From positions 1-37,289 of the forward strand of contig JAILRO010000060.1 in assembly GCA_024698145.1 (NCBI GenBank): DNA of 37,289 bases. The letters are read 5' to 3'. Below are positions 24,061 through 32,600 of this stretch, one piece after another. Source of the DNA: Lachnospiraceae bacterium (GTDB lineage Bacteria > Bacillota > Clostridia > Lachnospirales > Lachnospiraceae). The notes beneath the pieces are model-generated. The model searched no databases. It saw only the letters and a list, made by a program, of their open reading frames with translations, and was not told where the DNA came from. Both the position numbers and the translations under genes were made by a program. Position 1 is the stretch's first letter. Each line of letters opens with the position of its first letter.

Positions 24061-25602
24061 TCAGATTCTCTTTTTCCTTCTTGGAAGCCATACATTCCTT
24101 GCTTCCTTGACAACGTGTACATATCCGCCCGACGTCGACTCATTATCAATTCCCTTAATACTTCTGCCGTTATCAAGAGCACGTTTCATTGCCCTGATAG
24201 CTTCTGCTGAAATCACCTCTCCCGGCGCTACAATTGGTATTCCCGGCGGATACACATATATAAAATCGCTGCTGACACGTCCAACCGCGTCATAAAGAGG
24301 CATTCGGATGTCCTGCTTACTCTTGGCCTCTGATATTTCCATACGTTTCTCAGGTGCAGTCTTATTAACTATTATATCGGCTTCCTGCTCGTATTCCGTT
24401 AATTGTTTATCTATTGTTGACATAGCCAGCAAAAGTGCTTCAAAAGCTTCCTTTGTATCAGCAATAGTCGAAATCGCAACAACGTAGTTGCCTCCGGCCA
24501 TCTCCATTGTCTGTCCGTATTCTTTCTCCAAAATCTCTGAAAGCATTTGTCCACGAAGCGGAACAATGTTGCCATCTTTCTCAATACCGCAATCCTTAAC
24601 AGAGAACACCAACCGCGAATGGTCGTAACTTATGTTGCTAAGTCCTTTGAAATCATCAGGACCAATCAAATGAATGTGCTCAAGTTCAGAGAACTTCTTA
24701 CGGCATTCGCTAAGCAACTGCTTAAAAACAAGGAATAAGCCGTCGCGTTCAAAATCCATTTTCTCAATGCACGCCTCCATGGATGCCATGAAAACATAAG
24801 ACGGCGATGTCGTCTGATATAAAGAAGCAAACTCATCGAGTCGTTTCTGCGAAACCAAACCTTTCTTATAATGCAGAATCGCACATTGCGTCATCGCAGG
24901 CAAAGTCTTGTGAAGACTTTCTATCACAATGTCTGCACCGAGTCTTATTGCCGGATTAGGTACATTCTTATAATTGATCGAGGAAATGGTTTCGTTGACG
25001 TTCGATAAGAACTCAAAATGGGCTCCGTGCGCCTCATCAACAATAAGCGGTATCTTGTGCTTGTGTGCTGTCTTGGCAATCTTTTCAACATCACTTACAA
25101 CGCCCTCGTAAGTCGGCGATACTATAACCACCGCTTTGGCATGTGGATGCTCCTTGATTGCTTTGCTAACTGTGTCATGCGACAAGCCACCAAACATACA
25201 AATATCATCATTCCACTCAGGCATAACATATACTGTTTTAAGTCCCAAAAGTCTTACCGCATTATACACAGATTTGTGGCAATTCCTCGCAATTATTATT
25301 GTATCGCCTGCCGAACAAACAGAAGAAATCGCAGCAAGCACACCACAAGTCGCACCATTGACAAGATAATAACTCTTATCAGAGCCGTATATCTGCGCCG
25401 CCCTTTCCTGTGCCTTAAGGATTATTCCTTCAGGGTCGTGAAGCTCATCCAAACCTGCAACTTCCGTAACATCTATCGAAAACGGATTATCAACGATATC
25501 AGGAAATATCGTGTTGTATCTACGCTTATGTCCCGGCATATGCCATGGATATGAGCCCTCATTATTATATTGTATAAGGCCGTTAAGTATCGGTTGTTCC
25601 AT
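24061..25602 (-). CDS. Orn/Lys/Arg decarboxylase family protein (YaaO/SpeA-like)
   Basis: A 513-residue PLP-dependent fold-type I enzyme. HMPGHKRRY (21-29), Asp189 in the VDEAHGAHF motif, and the Schiff-base Lys232 in IESLHKTLPA are visible. The C-terminal domain contains YPPGIPIVAPGE. Family members decarboxylate lysine, ornithine or arginine to polyamine precursors; the substrate cannot be set from sequence alone. It is the first gene of the minus-strand housekeeping cluster and has its own promoter. Confidence 0.92.
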   Translation of the reverse strand: MEQPILNGLIQYNNEGSYPWHMPGHKRRYNTIFPDIVDNPFSIDVTEVAGLDELHDPEGIILKAQERAAQIYGSDKSYYLVNGATCGVLAAISSVCSAGDTIIIARNCHKSVYNAVRLLGLKTVYVMPEWNDDICMFGGLSHDTVSKAIKEHPHAKAVVIVSPTYEGVVSDVEKIAKTAHKHKIPLIVDEAHGAHFEFLSNVNETISSINYKNVPNPAIRLGADIVIESLHKTLPAMTQCAILHYKKGLVSQKRLDEFASLYQTTSPSYVFMASMEACIEKMDFERDGLFLVFKQLLSECRKKFSELEHIHLIGPDDFKGLSNISYDHSRLVFSVKDCGIEKDGNIVPLRGQMLSEILEKEYGQTMEMAGGNYVVAISTIADTKEAFEALLLAMSTIDKQLTEYEQEADIIVNKTAPEKRMEISEAKSKQDIRMPLYDAVGRVSSDFIYVYPPGIPIVAPGEVISAEAIRAMKRALDNGRSIKGIDNESTSGGYVHVVKEARNVWLPRRKKRI

Positions 25603-25657
25603 ATTATCGGTCTCACTTTTCTTTTATGCATAGTTATGTCAGTTTACAATCTGTATT

Positions 25658-25686
25658 ATTATACCAAAACTCAAGCAAAAATGCAA
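25658..25686 (-). promoter_or_regulatory. Promoter of the decarboxylase-tmk-yaaR-holB-yaaT cluster
   Basis: On the minus strand, TTGCAT (25686-25681) and TATAAT (25663-25658) are separated by 17 bp, and an extended TGG precedes the -10. It lies 56 bp upstream of the first ATG. Confidence 0.7.
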
Positions 25687-25742
25687 AAAAAAGTATAAAT
25701 ACCGTCGGTCTGTCAATACTTTGAAAAAGGAGGTTTTACGGT

Positions 25743-26621
25743 ATGGTTTTTCATAGAGTTGTTGACCGCATAAAGATAGAAATACCGAGGCTTATTTTGA
25801 TACTTCTCGGTTCCCTGCTTTACTCCGCAGGTATCGGCCTTTTTCTCGAACCAAACTCCCTCACATCCGGCGGTGTTATGGGTATTTCGATTATATTAAG
25901 CCACACTGTCGGCCTGTCCACAGGACAATGGTACTTTGTGCTTAATATTCCACTGATAATTATAGGCCTATACAAATTCGGCGCAGATTTCATATCACAT
26001 ACATTTATCGCAATTTTCTTAAACTCTCTTTTTACCGATTGTTTTCGTTCCTTCAGGCTCGCCGGATTAGATCTTATTCCCACGGTTGTAATCGGTAGCC
26101 TTCTGGTAGGCGCAGGTCTCGGTACAGTGATTCGTGCAGGCGCAACCACCGGCGGGATGGACATTGTAGTTAAACTTTTAAGAACCCGGTATCCTGCCAT
26201 GAAAACAAGCACTCTTTTCATACTTGTGGATGTGCTCGTCGTTGCCGCCTCCGGTGTTGTCTTTGGAAGTTACAATCTTGCAATTTATTCATTTATTGCA
26301 ATATTACTAAATGGTCGTGTAATGGATTTTATTCTGTATGGCAATGACGAGGCACGGCTAGTCTATATAATATCTACCAAACCAAAAGAATTGCTTTCTC
26401 ACATCTTAAATGATGTGGCAATAGGCGCAACTTTACTTTCCGGCACCGGTGCCTACAGCAACAGCCACAGGGATATTATCATGTGCGTCGTAAGGAAAAG
26501 ACGAGCACCCAGGCTTCAAACGCTGGTGCGAAACCTTGACCCGGATGCATTTATGATAATAACGAGTGCCAATGAGATATACGGGGAAGGGTACAAGAAC
26601 ATAAGAAGCGATAGCATGTAA
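25743..26621 (+). CDS. YitT-family membrane protein (DUF161 + DUF2179)
   Basis: A 292-residue protein. The N-terminal two thirds hold about five membrane helices with YitT/DUF161 signatures: GIGLFLEPNSLTSGGVMGIS near 30-49, and GTVIRAGATTGGMDIV near 125-140. The C-terminal cytosolic DUF2179 domain (about 205-285) includes ISTKPKELLSHI and DPDAFMIITSANEIYG. A consensus AAAGGAGG precedes the ATG. The family is common in Firmicutes; some members are suspected transporters but the function is not established. It converges on the giant surface protein gene. Confidence 0.92.
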   Translation: MVFHRVVDRIKIEIPRLILILLGSLLYSAGIGLFLEPNSLTSGGVMGISIILSHTVGLSTGQWYFVLNIPLIIIGLYKFGADFISHTFIAIFLNSLFTDCFRSFRLAGLDLIPTVVIGSLLVGAGLGTVIRAGATTGGMDIVVKLLRTRYPAMKTSTLFILVDVLVVAASGVVFGSYNLAIYSFIAILLNGRVMDFILYGNDEARLVYIISTKPKELLSHILNDVAIGATLLSGTGAYSNSHRDIIMCVVRKRRAPRLQTLVRNLDPDAFMIITSANEIYGEGYKNIRSDSM

Positions 26622-26640
26622 AAACCTTCCGTTATCAGGC

Positions 26641-26681
26641 AACCAAAAAGGACGTGCGGTATATCCCACACGTCCTTGGTT
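26641..26681. terminator. Bidirectional terminator between yitT-like and giant surface protein genes
   Basis: A 9-bp stem AAGGACGTG (26648-26656) with CACGTCCTT (26669-26677), extended inside by GG/CC. An A run precedes it and a TCTTTT run follows, so it can stop transcription from both sides. Confidence 0.88.
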
Positions 26682-26684
26682 CTT

Positions 26685-29600
26685 TTAATATTTTTTAACT
26701 TTAACCTTTTTGGACAATCCTTTGCTTCTGAACAATTTCTTGTAAGCTTTGACTTTGCTCTTGTGTACTTTTATCACTGTGCTTTTCTTGATTCCCTTAA
26801 AGGCTTTCTTGTGGAGCTTCTTCTTATTAAGCTTCTTGCTCTTGATTATTATTGTCCTTAACTTAGAGCATCCGTTAAATGCATTGGCACCAATAGTTGT
26901 TATGTTGCTGCCAACCGTTACCTTCTTAAGATTCTTGGCACCTGCAAATGCGTTACTTCCAATCTCTGTAATGTTATTACCAAGAGTGATTTCCGTGATC
27001 GCTTTATTGTTCTTAAATGCATTGTCCGCAACCTTGGTTACCTTGTAAGTAACACCATTAAGAGTTACCGTATCCGGTACCTTAACTTTCTTTGCCTTGG
27101 TATCAATCGGTCCTGCATAAGAAACTGTCGGATTAGCAGAATCTGTGCTGGTGATTACATAGTTCTGTCCTGTTGACTCATCAGCAACACTTGTTCCAAC
27201 TGCAACCTGAGGTGCTTGTGTTGTGCCCTGACCCTGAGGTGTTGTCTGACCCGGTACAGGCTGTGGCTGCGGCTGTGGTTGTGGCTCCGGTTCAGGTTCA
27301 ACTAATGTAGAGAGGTCTGTCCAATGCGCATATAATACGTGATTATATGGCTTTTCTACTATTGATTCGGCAGTTATCAGGTCACCATCATCTGCTTTTG
27401 TGAACCAGCCGTCAAATCTGAAACCATCTCTTTCTAGTTCAGGAAGTTCACCATACGATGAAGAATACTGAACCTTCGTATCTCCTACTATACCTTCGCC
27501 GTAATTCATGTCGAATGAAACCTTAACCCATAACGGTGCTGTATCATCCCACCATTGTGCATACAAAGTGTGCGAATCCTGAAGCTCGCATATCGTTTCC
27601 TCATCTACACGCTCTCCGTTCTTTTGTTCTGTGTACCAACCCAGGAACAAATATCCTTCTCTTTGAGCTTCCGGCAATTCTCCATATGCCGTGTCAGAAA
27701 CAACCAACTTATCATTTACTTCTACTTCACCATTGTTTGCATCAAATGTTACAGTGATTTTAACCTTAGCCTTTTCCCAACGAGCATATATCTCGTGGTC
27801 ACTTGTTTTTTCAACAACCGTATTGAACAATATCTCACTGCCACCTTCAGGCGCTGTAAACCATCCAACAAAATCATAGCCGTCTCTCTCCGGCATCGGA
27901 AGATTACCGTAGATTCCACCCACCGCGCGATCATACGTTTCAACTTCTTCCTCGCCATCTTTCAGAGTAACAGTAATTATTTGCTCTGTCCAATGTGCAT
28001 ATAATGTATGTGCTTCTTTGTCGGTTACAGTAGTATCCGATGTAATGATCTCGCCTTCATCTACCTCTGTAAACCAACCTGTAAATACATATCCTGCTCT
28101 TGCCGGTGTTGGTAATGTTCCATACACTTCACCATATGTAACTTCTTTAACACTTGTCTCAACATTTCCGCCATTAGCGTTAAATGTCACCTGTACATTT
28201 CTGGCCTCTTTTACCCAATGTGCATATAATATATGGTCGGTATCACGCCACATCACATCATCGTTATATACTCTTTCTCCGCCACTTCCGGATGTAAACC
28301 ATCCAACGAACACATAATCCTCGCGTGTAACCTCAGGCATGCTTGCCCCATATGTATCGCCGTACGAAAGCGTCGCAGAAGATGATGCAGGAACACCACC
28401 GTTAGCATTAAATGTTACCTGTACCGTTTTGTGTGTCCAATGTGCATATATTACGTGATCATCCTTGTTCGTTACTGTAGTGGTGGCTATCACTTCAGTA
28501 CCGCCATCCTGTGTCGTGAACCATCCTTCAAAATTATATCCGGTTCTTACAGGCGTATCAAATCCACCATACGTACTATCAACTGTCACCTCTTTACCCC
28601 ACGAAGATACACTACCTCCGTTGGCATTATAGATAACATTAACCTTATATACTATACGAGTCCAATGTGCCCACAAAGTTCTGGTCGTCATAGCCTTATC
28701 GACAGAAGTAATCTTAGTTCCTCCCTCTTCCGAATCATACCAACCATCAAACGTATAATTCTCCCTTTCAATAACAGGCAGATCATAAGATGAACCCTGT
28801 ACAAGTTGAAGTGTTACCTCTTCTCTACCATCAATCATACCACCATTTGCGTCATATGTTATATCAACATACGTTGTCGTATTGGTCTTTGTCCAATGTG
28901 CGTATATACTATGGGCCGCTGTTGTAGTAACTTTCGTTTCACTAAACACTCTTGTTCCATCGTTTGATGACGTGTACCATCCACCAAATGTATATCCGCT
29001 TCTTGTCGGGGTTGGAAGTTCTCCGTATGTTTCTCCTGCCGTCACATTCGCGCTCGTCTTTGTTACGTTTCCACCATTGGCATTAAACGTAACCACAACT
29101 GTTATCGGATTCCATCTTGCAATAAGAGTGTGTGCACTCTCATTCAAAACCTGTGTAGACGATGTAACCTTTGTTCCACCGGTCTTTGCCGTATACCAAC
29201 CTGCGAATTCACAATACTCTTTGTAAGGTACCGGAAGATCAGTATAGTTACCACCATACGTATAATCCACATTTCTCGAACCTGACATCGTTCCGCCATT
29301 AGGATTAAATGTTACCGCAACAGTTTTTGCAGTCCAGCTTGCATATATCGAATGATCCTTAGCGATATTCACAATGCTGTCAGAAGAAATCTTGTTACCG
29401 AACTCATCATACCAGCCATCAAAATTATATCCGGTGCGAGTAGGTGTTTCCAACTCTCCGTATGTTGCATCATATGTAACCTGCTTACTTGTTGATGATA
29501 TGCTTCCGGTATCCGCATTAATATCATATGTTACTGTATAAGTATTTGCTTTCCAATGAGCATATATCGTCTGCGCAGAAGTCTGCGTAAGTTTCGTACT

Positions 29601-32600
29601 TTCTGTAACCTTCGTTCCTCCGGATATAGCTGTATGCCAACCATCAAAAGAATATCCGGTTTTTGTAGGTGTCGGAAGTTCACCGTATGCCACATCATAT
29701 TCTATCTGCTTACTTGTTGGGGTTACATTTCCACCGTTAGCATTAAACGTCAATGTGTATTTGTTCTTCGTCCATCTTGCATATATCGTATGGTCAGAGG
29801 TCTGCTGTACAGTAGTTTTGTCAGTCACCTGTGTTCCGCCCGTCTTGCTTGTGTACCATCCAACAAATGTTGAACCCGGCAAAGTAGGAACCGGAAGAGT
29901 ACCATATTGCTTACCGTACTCAACCATTTTGATTTCATCTCTTACGCTTCCACCATTTGGATCAAAAGTAACTGTGCACGCCATTACTGACCAATGTGCA
30001 TATAATGTCTGATTATCGGTTATCAAAACTCTCGATGTGGCAGTAACCTCTTCACCACCGGAAGCTGATGTAAACCAACCTAAGAAGGTGTAGCCATCAC
30101 GTTCAGGAGTTTTCAACTCCCCGTATAAATCGTTGTATGTAACCTTCTTCACTCCATAATTGAGACTGACACCATTACCGTTATATGACACGTTGTAGGT
30201 ATTAGCGGTCCATCTTGCATACAATGTTATATCTGATGTAAGCTCAACTATACTGTCCGCCTTAACGAGTGTACCACCTGTTTTTGCGGTGTACCAACCT
30301 GTAAGTGTATATCCTGTACGACTCGCAATCGGAAGATCTCCATACGACTGTCCATATACAACACTTATCGTATCTGTAACATCCTCACCATCTCCCGCAT
30401 CAAACGATACAGTATAATTATTAACTGACCAATGCGCATACAGAATCTGATCATCTGTAATGGTTACAACGCTCGATTCAGTAATCAATGTTCCGCCGGA
30501 TGTTGAAGTATACCATCCTTCAAAGGTGTGCCCCTGATATTCAGGAATAGGTAATTCCCCGTAAAAATCGTCACTTACAACATTTACACTTTCAGGTGTA
30601 ACTGTTCCTCCGTTAGGATTAAATGTTACCTTATACGAATTGTTTGACCACATAGCATACAAAGTATGGTCTGTCGCAATATTAACTGTAGTTGATTCGT
30701 ATATTCTCGTTCCGTTGGTCTTTGCTGTATACCAACCGGTAAATGTATATCCCGAACGTGTCGGAGTAGGAAGACTTGCATACTTACTTCCAAACGTATA
30801 TGTTTTGCTTGCCACACTTACCGAACCACCATTAGCATTAAATGTAACTTTTGGTGTAGCAGCCGTCCAGTGTGCATACAATGTTTGATTGGATGTAATA
30901 TTGACACTTGTTGAAGATGTAATCTTCGAACCTGATGTTTTATCCGTGTACCAACCATTAAAGGTATAGCCAGATACTGACGGTGACGGAAGTGTTCCAT
31001 ATGTTCCGCCATAAGTTACCTGCTGCGAATTAATACTGCTACTTTCATTACTAAGATTAATATCAAACGATATTGTATATTTCTTTGCTGTCCAATGTGC
31101 ATATATTGTATGATCTGCAAGTTTTGACATAGTTGTCTCTGAAGTGATCAAAGTTCCGCCGGTCTTTGCTGTATACCAGCCATCAAAATTGTATCCTGTA
31201 CGTGTCGGTTGCTCAAGATTTCCGTATTGAGCACCATATGCAACCGTAAAACTTTCTTTGTCGACACTTCCACCATTGGCATCGTATGTAACCGTATATC
31301 TGTTGGTTATCCAATGTGCATATATCGTCGTATCGGTGGTTGACTTAAATATTGTTGACTCAAGAACTCTATTTCCACTAGTCTGAGCCGTGAACCAACC
31401 ATCAAATGTATGTCCGGTATATTCCGGTGTCGGAAGTTCTCCGTACTCGCTATCATAACTTACATTCTTGTAGGTAGGAGTTACACTTCCTCCATTCGGA
31501 TTGAATGTTACTTTCTTGGTGTTTGCTGTCCAGCGTGCATATAATGTCTGATTTGATGTTATTTCAACTCTTGTAGAAGCCGTAATCTGGGTTCCACCTG
31601 TCTTTGCCGTATACCAGCCAACAAATGTATATCCTGTTCTTGGGTTCGGATCACCCAAATTACTATAGGTGCCACCATAAGAAACTGTAAAACTGGTAGT
31701 GGCTACCGAACCTCCATTGGCATCTAAGTTGATGGTGTATGTCGATGTAGTCCAGTGCGCATATAATGTCTGATTACTCTCCGTCGAATACACACTACTC
31801 TCCGTAATCTTAGTTCCTCCCGATATAGCTGTGTACCAACCGGCAAATGAATAACCGGGGTTTGTCGGTGTCGGAAGGTCAGCATATGCACTTCCATAAG
31901 TATATGTTTTTTTGGTAGGGCTCACTGTACCACCGTTGGCATCAAAAGTAACGGTATAAGTGTCTGCTTCCCAATGTGCATATATGGTTATATTAGTTGT
32001 GGATTTAAATATTGTCGTTCCAAATATTTTATCTCCACCTGATGCCTTTGTGTACCATCCAACGAATGTATGTCCCGCATATGTCGGTGTAGGAAGGTCA
32101 CCGTATGCAGATTCATAGTCTATCTGTCTGCTTGTTTCCGTTACACTTCCTCCATTAGGGTTAAACGTCACCTTATATTTTCTTGCAGTCCAATGCGCAT
32201 ATAACGTCTGATTAGATGTCAATTGAACTGTTGTAGAAGTAGTAATCTGAGTTCCGCCGGTTCTTTCTGTATACCATCCATTAAAAGTATATCCTGTTCT
32301 CGCATAAGGATCCTTTAGATTTCTATATGTACCGCCGTTAGTAACTGTAAAACTTGTTGTAGATACCGTACCACCGTTGGCATCTAAGGTAACCGTAAAT
32401 GTGTTAGTTGTAGATGCAGCTGTCCAATGCGCATACAAAGTCTGAGCACCCACTGTCGAGTATATACTGCTTGTAGTAACCTTTGTTCCGCCCGATGCAG
32501 CAGTATACCAACCGTCAAAAGAATATCCAGAATACGTCGGTGTAGGAAGGTCAGTGTATGCACTTCCATAAGTATATGTATTGCTTGTTGGACTAACCGT

